The notes under the pieces were generated by a model. It had not been told where the DNA came from, did not search any database, and was given only the letters and a program-made list of their open reading frames with translations. A program made the translations under genes and the position numbers. Below are positions 1 through 8,813 of a DNA stretch of 52,600 nucleotides, piece after piece (positions within the stretch are counted from its first letter, which is position 1; each line of letters opens with the position of its first letter). Origin of the DNA: a bacterium (GTDB taxonomy: Bacteria > Patescibacteriota > Doudnabacteria > UBA920 > VMFF01); assembly GCA_021811585.1 (NCBI GenBank), contig JAJZOG010000002.1:1-52600 (forward strand), given 5' to 3'.

Positions 1-2
1 GA

Positions 3-119
3 CAACATATGGCACTGGCAGGGAAAACCCCATCAGAATATCTTGATGAAAAACTTAAAAATCATGTCTCAAACCAATCATTAATTGCACCTATCAAAAG
101 TGTTCAAGAGGTGCGTTGA
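3..119 (+). CDS. C-terminal fragment of an integrase-core (rve/DDE) transposase, truncated by window start
   Basis: Frame 3 reads QHMALAGKTPSEYLDEKLKNHVSNQSLIAPIKSVQEVR*, resembling the 'RPHxALgGkTPxEy' tail of IS3/IS481-type transposases. Confidence 0.5.
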   Translation, partial: QHMALAGKTPSEYLDEKLKNHVSNQSLIAPIKSVQEVR

Positions 120-351
120 AAACTACACTGGGACTTCGATCTTCTGTGATGGTTTCGCCTGTGTGGCCGGCAATATGTTTTTAAATCCCTTGCGGAAAAT
201 CCCGAAATGCCAATTACCCATGTAGCCACCCGAAAAGGTTCCCGAAAACTCGGCATGTTTCCTCCGGAAAATTTTGTTTGGATTTCAACTGCGGCCTCTG
301 TGCCTTTATTATATCAAAGCAATTGCCAAACTCCAAAAGCGCAAATAATAT

Positions 352-2202
352 ATGGGTATGACAGAAGCGCTCACAAAACAATATAAAAACCTTCCCCACA
401 AGCCCGGGGTTTATATTTTCAAAGGCGCTGCCGGGGAAACGCTCTATATAGGAAAGGCGCGCGATTTGAAAAACCGCGTTAGCCAGTATTTTCGAAGCGG
501 CCACGACGGGCGGCATCAAATACCTTTTCTCATGGGCGAAGCGTCCGCGCTCGAGCACATTATCACCGATAATGAAATTGAATCGCTTTTCTTGGAGAGT
601 TCGCTCATAAAAAAGCGCAAGCCAAAATACAACATCAAATTGCGCGACGATAAAAATTACGTTTTCATCAAAATAGATTTTTCCACGGAGATCCCGCAAA
701 TTACCACTGCCCGCAATGCCGATGAGGCGGGCGCAAAATATTTCGGGCCTTATTCTTCGGCGCAAAAGGTGCGGCAAACTCTAAAATTCGCGCGCGGCAT
801 TTTCCCCTACTGCGCAAACAAAAAAATCGGGGAGCGCCCGTGCTTTTATTATTATCTGCATAAATGCCCGGGCGTCTGCATTGGAAAAATTTCCATCCAA
901 GAATACGGCGAAACCGTAAAACGAATTATGCAATTTTTGTCCGGAAACCTGGCGGCAATTAAAAAATCATTAAAATCGCAAATGCGCCGGGCCGCGCAAA
1001 AGCGCAGATTCGAGACAGCCGCGCGCATCCGAGACCAGCTTAAATCCCTTGAAATCATGGAAGAAAAGCAGAAAGCGATCTTCGCCAAAAAGGCGGATTG
1101 GGATTTTATTTCCTATTTTCAGGCAGCTGATAAATCCGGCGTTAACGTTTTCGAGCTGCGCGGCGGCAGAATTATCGACAACAAAAATTTCATTCTGGAA
1201 AACACGCGGGGCAAAACCGGCGCGGAAATCCTGGAGGCATTTTTGGAAAATTATTACTCTGAAAATTCGGAGGATTTGCCCAAGGAAATTTTCGTTCAGG
1301 AAAATATCGGCGGCGCAATGGAACACAGCGGCGGAAAAAACGAAAATGCCGAGATTTTGAAAAATTTCTTTGTCAAAAAGCGCATAAAAATTTCCAAGCC
1401 GGCGCGCGGCAAAAAAGCGGGACTGATAAAACTGGGGCAAAAAAATGCGCAGGAATATTTTGAGAATTGGCTTGCGCAAATGGCCGGCGAAACGGCTCGG
1501 ACAACCCTGGCATTATCCTTCCTTGCGCAAATCTTGGGGCTTCCGCAAGGGCCGCGGCGCATGGAATGCTTTGACATTTCCAACACGCAAGGCACGAACG
1601 CTGTTGCAAGTATGGCTGTTTTTGAAGGCGGCAAGCCGAAAAAATCGGATTATCGGAAATTCAAAATAAAAACCGACGGCCGACCGAATGATTTTGCAAT
1701 GATGAAAGAAACGCTGGAAAGGAGATTCCGCGGATACCGCGGCAACGGGAATGCGGCGGCAATAAGCGAGCGCGCGGAAAAAAAATGGCCCCTGCCGGAC
1801 CTGCTTGTAATTGACGGCGGCAAAGGCCAGCTGGGAATCGCAACAGAAGTGCTTGCAAAATTGGGCTTGGAAATTCCGGCAATCGGGCTGGCGAAGCGCG
1901 AAGAAGAAATTTTCGTGCCGCAAAAAAGCGACCCGATAGTATTGCAGAAATCCGATTACGCGCTCCAGCTTCTGCAGCGCATTCGCGACGAAGCGCACAG
2001 GTTTGCCGTAACTTTCCATAAAAAGATCCGTTCGCGCCAGGCCTACGGCTCCGCGCTCGACGAAATTCCGGGAATCGGCCCGAAAAAGAAAAAACAGCTC
2101 ATAAAAAAATACGGCACAATAAAAAAAATCAGGGAAGCAAGCCATGCAGAACTTGCTTCCCTGGTTGGGGAAAATGGGGCAAAAAATCTGGATAATCTCT
2201 AA
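352..2202 (+). CDS. uvrC: Excinuclease ABC subunit C
   Basis: GIY-YIG N-terminus (KPGVYIFKGAAGETLYIGKARDLKNRVSQYF), UvrC core 'RRMECFDISNTQGTNAVASMAVFEGGKPKKSDYRKFKI', C-terminal HhH; start may be 358. Confidence 0.97.
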   Translation: MGMTEALTKQYKNLPHKPGVYIFKGAAGETLYIGKARDLKNRVSQYFRSGHDGRHQIPFLMGEASALEHIITDNEIESLFLESSLIKKRKPKYNIKLRDDKNYVFIKIDFSTEIPQITTARNADEAGAKYFGPYSSAQKVRQTLKFARGIFPYCANKKIGERPCFYYYLHKCPGVCIGKISIQEYGETVKRIMQFLSGNLAAIKKSLKSQMRRAAQKRRFETAARIRDQLKSLEIMEEKQKAIFAKKADWDFISYFQAADKSGVNVFELRGGRIIDNKNFILENTRGKTGAEILEAFLENYYSENSEDLPKEIFVQENIGGAMEHSGGKNENAEILKNFFVKKRIKISKPARGKKAGLIKLGQKNAQEYFENWLAQMAGETARTTLALSFLAQILGLPQGPRRMECFDISNTQGTNAVASMAVFEGGKPKKSDYRKFKIKTDGRPNDFAMMKETLERRFRGYRGNGNAAAISERAEKKWPLPDLLVIDGGKGQLGIATEVLAKLGLEIPAIGLAKREEEIFVPQKSDPIVLQKSDYALQLLQRIRDEAHRFAVTFHKKIRSRQAYGSALDEIPGIGPKKKKQLIKKYGTIKKIREASHAELASLVGENGAKNLDNL

Positions 2203-2978
2203 GATTTTGCCGCTGCCGCGCCGATTGCGCGAAGCTGAATTCCATCAGCCGGCATGGTTCCGTTGGGTGCATTGGAACCAAAATCCGGCCCTGGCGCAGA
2301 ACCAATTTCGGAAATTACTTCAATGACCTGCGCCGCAAAGAGGGTATATTTAAGCAGCTCCGCCCGCTGTTGGCGCATGCACATGCCCGCCTCCTCGCGG
2401 CTCATGCCCGGCCTGTGGCGGGATTCCATGCAAGCTACAAAGATATCTGCAAAATGTAATATCTCGCCCAAACGGCGTACATGAATATTTTTAAGTTCCC
2501 ACGGAGCGTGATGCTTGTCGATCATGTCAAAAATCGGCTGATACCAAAACTCTGTCCGATATCCTGATTTCATGACATGTTCGCGCACGGAGTTTCGAAA
2601 CATTACCGCGGAACTCCGCGCGTGATGGCCGGCCATCAGCCGCTCCGCCTCCGTGAACTGCCTGTTCAGCCAAAACATGCTGGCGAACAGCTTGCCCTGG
2701 TCATGCAAACAGGCGGACGTACACAGAAGTGCCGCATCCACTGAATTAAAGCCCAAAGCCAAGGCCGCCACAACGCACAACTCCGCAACGCCCACCGAAT
2801 GTTCAAAAAGCGAATATTCGGCAAAAAATTGGGCGCTGTTCGGATCAGTGGCAATTCTCCGGCACATTGCCAGATCATGCTCTTTGATTTTTTGAAGCGA
2901 TTTAAAAAGAACCGTGCCCAGGCCTTCAGGCAAGAATCTCGCCACCGCCCCAGTTCTTGCAGGAATGCTTATGGTCAT
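2199..2978 (-). CDS. HD / HD-GYP-like domain protein
   Basis: Spaced His/Asp motifs: FEHSVGVAELCVV..CLHDQGKLF..MAGHHARSS..IDKHHAPWE..ILHFADIFVACMESR. Confidence 0.7.
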   Translation of the reverse strand: MTISIPARTGAVARFLPEGLGTVLFKSLQKIKEHDLAMCRRIATDPNSAQFFAEYSLFEHSVGVAELCVVAALALGFNSVDAALLCTSACLHDQGKLFASMFWLNRQFTEAERLMAGHHARSSAVMFRNSVREHVMKSGYRTEFWYQPIFDMIDKHHAPWELKNIHVRRLGEILHFADIFVACMESRHRPGMSREEAGMCMRQQRAELLKYTLFAAQVIEVISEIGSAPGPDFGSNAPNGTMPADGIQLRAIGAAAAKS

Positions 2979-3181
2979 CGCTTAATTCCCTGCCCTTTCA
3001 TCCTCCGTTTTGTTTTTCTATAACCTCCTCCTGATTATGCCTCCTGCCAAATTTTCAACAGTTATTGTAATATTATTCAAATGCCGGAAATTGCTTTATG
3101 TACGTTCTCAACTAAAATAAGCGCGTTAACTTGGAATCCTTGTCCATTTGCACATATCCTGTGCATTATTATTTTCAGGTT

Positions 3182-3210
3182 TTGACCGCCCAAATTTGTT
3201 TTGATATAAT
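3182..3210 (+). promoter_or_regulatory. sigma70-type promoter of secG
   Basis: TTGACC (3182-3187) - 17 nt - TATAAT (3205-3210); secG ATG at 3219. Confidence 0.7.
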
Positions 3211-3218
3211 CCCGACAT

Positions 3219-3449
3219 ATGCTTCACTCCACAAAAATCATCAGCTTGGCGCAAGTAATTGTCGGCGTCATTTTAATTATTGCCATTGTCTCGCAAAACA
3301 AAGGCGTGGGGCTTTCCAATGTTTTCGGCGGCAGCGGGGTTATTTACAGAACCAAGCGCGGCTTTGAAAAATGGCTCTTTTACGCAACCATTGCATTGGC
3401 GCTTATTTTTGTGGCTCTAAGCATTGCGGCCGTGCTTTACGGCAAATAA
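3219..3449 (+). CDS. secG: Protein-export membrane protein SecG
   Basis: 76 aa, two TM segments around 'QNKGVGLSNVFGGSGVIYRTKRGFEKWLFYAT'. Confidence 0.9.
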   Translation: MLHSTKIISLAQVIVGVILIIAIVSQNKGVGLSNVFGGSGVIYRTKRGFEKWLFYATIALALIFVALSIAAVLYGK

Positions 3450-3454
3450 TAATT

Positions 3455-5224
3455 TTGAAAAATTTTTTCGCCACAACTTTTAAAGAAGCCGAAAAAATCG
3501 GACGCGGAATCAAAAATCTGCGTTCTTTTAAGTTTGGGCGAATCGCCGGGACATTCGGGATTTTCGGCAGAAAAGAAAAAATCGCGGCTGTACTTTTGGG
3601 CGCGATTTTCGTCTTGGATATTTCATTCTCCGCGGCAAGGTTCTATTTTCTGCACACGCAAGCAGTGCCCGCATACGGCGGCACATACACCGAAGGGTTT
3701 GTCGGCCAGCCGCAATTCATAAATCCGCTCCTGGCGCAAAGCCCAACCGATAAGGCGCTTGCGCGCCTGGCTTATTCTGGATTGTATAAATTTGACGATA
3801 ATGGCAACCTCGTTCCTGATCTTGCCCAAGGCATGCCGGCAATCTCCAAAGACCAGAAAACAATTTCAATAAATTTAAAACCCAATTTGCAATGGCAGGA
3901 TTTGCAGCCCATAACATCCGATGACGTAATTTTTACGCTGCAATCGGTGCAAAATGCGCAGGTGAAAAGCCCGCTGCGCGGGCTCTGGGAAAATGTCAAA
4001 ATCCAAAAAACTGGAAATCTCTCGCTCCAAATTACAACGCCGAACGTTTCAGCTCCTTTTTTAAGCAATTTGGTTTTGGGAATCCTGCCGCAGCATATTT
4101 GGGGAAAAATCGCGGCCGCAAATTTTTCCGTTTCCCCGTATAATTTGGAACCAATCGGCAGCGGCCCGTATTTTATGAAAGAAATCAGCAAATCGCCTTT
4201 TGGAGAAATTAATTATATTAAAATGAATTCGTTTGCCGAATATCAGGGCGGCAAAGCGTATATAAATACCTTTGAAGCGAAATTTTTTGATAATTACCAG
4301 GATGCCATACTGGCCCTGCACAGCAAAACCATACAGGGCTTGGGTTTTGTGCCCTTTGATCAGAAAATTTACGTGGATACCGCCAAAACAAACCTGCAAA
4401 TTATAAAATTGCCGATCCCTGAATATCAGGCGCTCTTTATAAATGAAGGCGAAGGCGGCTCCAGCATTCTCCAGGATCCGGCTGTGCGGGAGGCCTTGGC
4501 AAAAAGCATTGACAGGCAAAATTTAATTACAACCGTTTATAACGGCCTTGCCGCGCCTGCCTACGGGCCCATAATGCCGCAACAGCTTGGATATAATTCC
4601 GCGGTTCAAAATATGAACGGGTATGACAGCGCGGCTGCCGGCGCAATTTTGGACAAAGACGGCTGGGCAATGAACGCAAGCAGCGGCACGCGCTACAGGG
4701 CGGGGCAGCCGCTTGCATTTACGATAACCACGAATGATTACGAATTGAATGAAGAAAGCGCGGAAAACCTGCAAAGCCAGTGGAAAAAAATCGGTGTTGA
4801 GGTTAAAATAAATGCGGTGCAAACCAGCGACCTGGAAAACAATTACATACGCCCCAGAAAATTTGACGCCATTCTTTTTTCCGAGAGCACGGGCTTTGAT
4901 CCGGATCCGTTCGTGTTTTGGCATTCATCCCAGGCGCGCAACCCCGGATATAATTTAAGCCAATACCGCGACAGCGCCGCTGACAAGCTTATTAATGAGG
5001 CGCGCAACACTTTTGATCCCTCGCTGCGCGCGCAAAATTACAGGCAGTTCCAGGCCTTGATAGAAAATACCGTACCGGCAATTTTTTTGGATCAAAGCGA
5101 ATTTGTTTATGAATTGTCGCCGGATATTAAAGGCACGCAATTTACGGAGCTTGCAAATCCGGAAGACCGGTTTTATGATATTACTCACTGGTACATAAAT
5201 ACCGGCAGGATCTGGAAAAAATAA
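3455..5224 (+). CDS. Peptide ABC transporter substrate-binding protein (SBP_bac_5)
   Basis: GGTYTEGFVGQPQFINPLLAQSPTDKALARLAYSGLYKFDDNGNLVPDLAQ...; the track ORF starts at 3371 inside secG, an in-frame TTG at 3455 is more plausible. Confidence 0.88.
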   Translation: MKNFFATTFKEAEKIGRGIKNLRSFKFGRIAGTFGIFGRKEKIAAVLLGAIFVLDISFSAARFYFLHTQAVPAYGGTYTEGFVGQPQFINPLLAQSPTDKALARLAYSGLYKFDDNGNLVPDLAQGMPAISKDQKTISINLKPNLQWQDLQPITSDDVIFTLQSVQNAQVKSPLRGLWENVKIQKTGNLSLQITTPNVSAPFLSNLVLGILPQHIWGKIAAANFSVSPYNLEPIGSGPYFMKEISKSPFGEINYIKMNSFAEYQGGKAYINTFEAKFFDNYQDAILALHSKTIQGLGFVPFDQKIYVDTAKTNLQIIKLPIPEYQALFINEGEGGSSILQDPAVREALAKSIDRQNLITTVYNGLAAPAYGPIMPQQLGYNSAVQNMNGYDSAAAGAILDKDGWAMNASSGTRYRAGQPLAFTITTNDYELNEESAENLQSQWKKIGVEVKINAVQTSDLENNYIRPRKFDAILFSESTGFDPDPFVFWHSSQARNPGYNLSQYRDSAADKLINEARNTFDPSLRAQNYRQFQALIENTVPAIFLDQSEFVYELSPDIKGTQFTELANPEDRFYDITHWYINTGRIWKK

Positions 5225-5228
5225 ACAT

Positions 5229-5315
5229 GCCCTCGTGGCGGAATTGGCATACGCGTACGCTTCAGGAGCGTATGGGAGCAATCCCGTGTGGGTTCAAGTC
5301 CCACCGAGGGCACCA
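5229..5315 (+). tRNA. tRNA-Leu (CAG)
   Basis: GCCCTCG/CGAGGGC acceptor, loop TTCAGGA (anticodon CAG), long variable arm, GGTTCAAGTCC T-arm, encoded CCA. Confidence 0.95.
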
Positions 5316-5336
5316 AAAATTTAATCGGAACATAAA

Positions 5337-6713
5337 ATGCGGCGAAAAATTTACTTTATCGGCATCGGCGGCATAGGCATGTCCGCTGTCGCAGGCCTTG
5401 CCAAAGCGCGCGGATATGATGTTTGCGGATCGGATTCCGGCAAAATCTACGAACCCTCAAAAAGCATTTTGGAAAAATATAAAATCGTTTGCCTGCCCGG
5501 AGCGGCGGCGGAAAATATAGATAACGCCAAGCCGGACACGGTTGTCGCGACTTCGGCGGCGGATTTAACAAACCCCGAGGTTGCGCGAGCCCTGGAATTG
5601 AAAATCCCCGTGCTTTCTTTTCCGCAGCTGCTTGCCGAACTTACCAAGGACAAACGGAAAATAGTTGTCGTGGGAACTCACGGCAAAAGCACAACCTCCG
5701 GCATCCTCGGCTTTGCACTGAAGAATTTAAACGACTCTTCTTTTTTTGTCGGCGGAGTGCTCGCAAATACCGAATCCAATTTTTACCTTGGGGCAGGCCC
5801 GGACTTTGTGATCGAAGGCGACGAATACAAATCCTCATACAATGACAGGCGCCCGAAATTCCTGCATTATTCACCGGATATTCTGCTCATAAATAATATC
5901 GAGCTTGATCATCCGGATATTTACCCGACATTTGAGGATTTTAAAAAACAATTTCTTATTCTGGCGGAAAGCATGCCCGCAAATGCCACAATAATTTACA
6001 ACGCGGATGATCCGGCGGTGATCGAGGCGGTAAAAAACGCTTGCGCGAAAAAAATCCCCTTCTCATATTCTGATCTCAAAAATTTTAATTTCACGGCGCG
6101 GCTCCCGGGAAAAATATACGCCTACGATTACCTCGGCGCCGCAAAAGTTTTGCAGGAACTTGGCTTTGCTTTCAAGCAATTCAAGGGCTTGCTGGAAGAA
6201 TTTTCCGGAATCAGGCGCAGGTTTGAAATAATTTACGACAGCAATAGCGCGGAAAGCCGCGCAGGCGGCGGGTTTACCGTAATTGACGACTACGCGCACC
6301 ATCCCACTGCCGTTTTGCGGACACTTGAAGCGGCACGCGAAAAATACGGCCGCCGCCGAATAATCTGCTTTTTCGAGCCGCACACGTTTTCACGCACAAA
6401 AGAAACTTTGCCTGATTTGGCCAAATCCTTTGTCCCGGCGGATATCGCTTATATTGCCGAAATTTATTCCGCGCGAGAGCAAGGCAAGGATTTTAAAATT
6501 TCCGGGCAGGACGCGGCTGCCGCTGTCTCCGAATATAACGCGCGCATCGGCGCAAAAACGCAGACATTTTTTGTCGAAAACGCAAATGCCGCATTTGAAA
6601 ATTATTCAAAAATCAAACAGCCCGGAGATGTCCTCATCATAATGGCTGTCGGCGAATTCCACGAGCTTGCATATAAAATCAAAGCGCTCGCAACCGAAAA
6701 AGTGGGGGCATAG
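5337..6713 (+). CDS. Mur ligase, MurC/Mpl family (Mpl-like signature)
   Basis: IYFIGIGGIGMSAVAGLA; VVGTHGKSTTSG; VIEGDEYKSSYNDRRPKFLHYSPDILLINNIELDHPDIYP; IDDYAHHPTAV. Confidence 0.9.
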   Translation: MRRKIYFIGIGGIGMSAVAGLAKARGYDVCGSDSGKIYEPSKSILEKYKIVCLPGAAAENIDNAKPDTVVATSAADLTNPEVARALELKIPVLSFPQLLAELTKDKRKIVVVGTHGKSTTSGILGFALKNLNDSSFFVGGVLANTESNFYLGAGPDFVIEGDEYKSSYNDRRPKFLHYSPDILLINNIELDHPDIYPTFEDFKKQFLILAESMPANATIIYNADDPAVIEAVKNACAKKIPFSYSDLKNFNFTARLPGKIYAYDYLGAAKVLQELGFAFKQFKGLLEEFSGIRRRFEIIYDSNSAESRAGGGFTVIDDYAHHPTAVLRTLEAAREKYGRRRIICFFEPHTFSRTKETLPDLAKSFVPADIAYIAEIYSAREQGKDFKISGQDAAAAVSEYNARIGAKTQTFFVENANAAFENYSKIKQPGDVLIIMAVGEFHELAYKIKALATEKVGA

Positions 6714-6715
6714 GC

Positions 6716-7471
6716 CTAAAACCCTTCAGAAGATTGTTTCCAGGCGATTTCAAAAAGCGAACGAAAAGTTTTAACCACGTCTTCGCTTTGGATCATGACC
6801 ACGAATTCCTTGTCATAGGAAAAAATCGCAATTTTATCCTGCCAAATTATATTGTCCGTAAAAAACGGCGTGCTCTCGCGGACAAAACGCGCTTCGCGGT
6901 TCGGCAACTTTCCGCCTTCCTTAATATAAAAGTGCTGGCGGTTTTTAGCGTAGATAAGTTCCCGGCTCTTAATTCCGGGGTTGGTTTTCAAAAACTTCAC
7001 AAAAAGGTCGAAAGATTCGTGCGCCTTGGAAGAAATCGCTTCCGGGGAAAAAAAACTCAAAAATTCTTTTTCGCCTGAGCGCAAAATTTCTTCGTACGCC
7101 CCGCGGATCGCGCCAAGGCCCTCATAAAGCCGCACAGCCGGCTTTGCGGTTTTAGAATTGTAAAGCGCCGCGAGCTGGGGCATGGCTGTTTTGAGCGCCA
7201 TATTTTTCCGCTCATAACTTTCTCGGATCCTGTCCGGCGGCAATGCCAGATAAATTTTCTTTTTTTCGTGGGGAACCGTGGCAATATATCCGAGTTTTAT
7301 TAAATCCTCTAAAACCAAATAAATAGTGGGGCGCTTTAAATTAACCTGCCTGCTTATTTGCACCACAGTCGCTTGGCCGAGCTGGAGAAGCCCAATATAC
7401 ACTTGCGCTTGTTTTGAATTTAATCCCAGATTCTCGAGAAGATTTTGGAGTTCCATATAAACAGCATACAC
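6716..7471 (-). CDS. TrmB-family transcriptional regulator
   Basis: N-terminal wHTH 'LENLGLNSKQAQVYIGLLQLGQATVVQISRQVNLKRPTIYLVLEDLIKLGYI' plus TrmB C-terminal region; start may be the internal Met (MELQNLL, 7456). Confidence 0.85.
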   Translation of the reverse strand: MYAVYMELQNLLENLGLNSKQAQVYIGLLQLGQATVVQISRQVNLKRPTIYLVLEDLIKLGYIATVPHEKKKIYLALPPDRIRESYERKNMALKTAMPQLAALYNSKTAKPAVRLYEGLGAIRGAYEEILRSGEKEFLSFFSPEAISSKAHESFDLFVKFLKTNPGIKSRELIYAKNRQHFYIKEGGKLPNREARFVRESTPFFTDNIIWQDKIAIFSYDKEFVVMIQSEDVVKTFRSLFEIAWKQSSEGF

Positions 7472-7653
7472 AAAAATAAAAATTATGTCAATATTTCTGA
7501 CAACATTTGTATTTTAATGATTATTTGCCTTAAATAAGATAAATTTCAATAGATTAGTTTGTATGGTTCTTTGACATTTTGTTTAATTATTGGTATTATA
7601 TATTCATAAAAAATTAATTGGCCTATGTCGGGCCAAAATAGAAAGATTAAAAA

Positions 7654-7827
7654 ATGCCAAAAGGATATAACGATAAAGCCATTGCCGGAATGCTCACTTT
7701 TCTCGAAGGATGCTTTGAGCTGATCCTCAGTGAAATAAAACGCGGCAAAGCGCCTGAACAGGCAATACAAGAAGAGCTCGACGAAATACATCGCCGGCTT
7801 GAAGCAGATAAGGCACCAGCCAGATAA
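7654..7827 (+). CDS. Hypothetical 57-aa protein
   Basis: MPKGYNDKAIAGMLTFLEGCFELILSEIKRGKAPEQAIQEELDEIHRRLEADKAPAR; not in the track; followed by the palindrome GGCAGGAGCATGCTCCTGCC. Confidence 0.5.
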   Translation: MPKGYNDKAIAGMLTFLEGCFELILSEIKRGKAPEQAIQEELDEIHRRLEADKAPAR

Positions 7828-7834
7828 CAAAAGC

Positions 7835-7859
7835 GGCAGGAGCATGCTCCTGCCTCTTT
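7835..7859 (+). terminator. Hairpin/terminator-like palindrome
   Basis: GGCAGGAGCATGCTCCTGCC then TCTTT. Confidence 0.5.
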
Positions 7860-7913
7860 CCAAGTCCGCAAATTTTTTTGCGGATTAAGAAGGGCGAAAA
7901 CCAAGGAGGATTT

Positions 7914-8324
7914 ATGGCAACCGATACGGCAACCGAATGGATTAACGGAGTAGAATATTTATCTGCGGCTTGCGACCGCTGCGGGCGGCGCCTGGAACCA
8001 ATACAAAAAGTGCTTCGCTTGGATGAGCGCGATATTAGCGAATGGGCGGAATTAAATAAACAATATGAAGGATTTTGTGTGATGTTATCACTTCCGATGA
8101 TATGTCTGTTTGTATTTGTTTTAATCCTATATGGTTATCGCCTAGCAACCCACTGGGACATTCTGCTTGCAATACTTAACGGATTAATCTTCTGGATTTT
8201 AGTGAAAACTATCCCGGATGCATTGAATCGGCGCAAGCAACGGCTGCAGCAAACAATTCTCGACCGCTATAACTATAAAATAGAAATTAGCGACGGCAAA
8301 TATGTTTTTTTGCCGAAACGCTAA
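7914..8324 (+). CDS. Hypothetical membrane protein with N-terminal CxxC
   Basis: AAGGAGG upstream of ATG 7914; CDRCGRRL motif then two hydrophobic segments. Confidence 0.6.
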   Translation: MATDTATEWINGVEYLSAACDRCGRRLEPIQKVLRLDERDISEWAELNKQYEGFCVMLSLPMICLFVFVLILYGYRLATHWDILLAILNGLIFWILVKTIPDALNRRKQRLQQTILDRYNYKIEISDGKYVFLPKR

Positions 8325-8395
8325 AACTGTACAACAAATTTTCTCGAAGTTGCTCCCTAAAAGCAATTTTCTCGATGGTTGTTCGTCTGTTTGCG

Positions 8396-8428
8396 GCGCC
8401 TGCACATGCATGTGCAGGCGCATTTTTT
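8396..8428 (+). terminator. Rho-independent terminator
   Basis: Perfect 26-nt palindrome GCGCCTGCACATGCATGTGCAGGCGC followed by ATTTTTT. Confidence 0.85.
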
Positions 8429-8557
8429 GGATTTTTATAGGCAATTGCGCCGTGCAAAATAAAGCTTGTGATAGATGCCCATGCGGGCTGAAACCAGCAT
8501 TTCCTTTGAATCCAGCTGTTCTTAGGTTCTAATCCAAAGTGCAACATTCTTTTGCGT

Positions 8558-8586
8558 TTGACAAACCCATCCCCTTTATATATAAT
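8558..8586 (+). promoter_or_regulatory. Consensus sigma70-type promoter upstream of RNase J
   Basis: TTGACA (8558-8563) - 17 nt - TATAAT (8581-8586). Confidence 0.85.
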
Positions 8587-8813
8587 ATAAGCAAATCGTT
8601 AACTTTTACTCTAAATTTCCTTTAAAACGGGAAACAAAAACTTTTAATCAAATAACTAACTACCGAGTTCTTGAGTATACTCGGTGAAAAACTGTTTTCG
8701 CATGGAATTTTCCGCGAAAACAGCCAGAAAATTTGGGCGCGCTAAAACCCGGGAGCAAACGCGAAAGCGAAAACGCACCGGCTTGCGGCGCATTCAAAAG
8801 GAGATAAGATAGA

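Noticed and set aside
970-1479. Minus-strand ORFs inside uvrC and similar antisense ORFs in other housekeeping genes
   Set aside because: Fully contained within strongly supported genes; Phe/Arg-rich shadow translations.
7546-7863. 105-aa minus-strand ORF
   Set aside because: Overlaps the more protein-like plus-strand 57-aa ORF at 7654-7827; antisense artefact likely.
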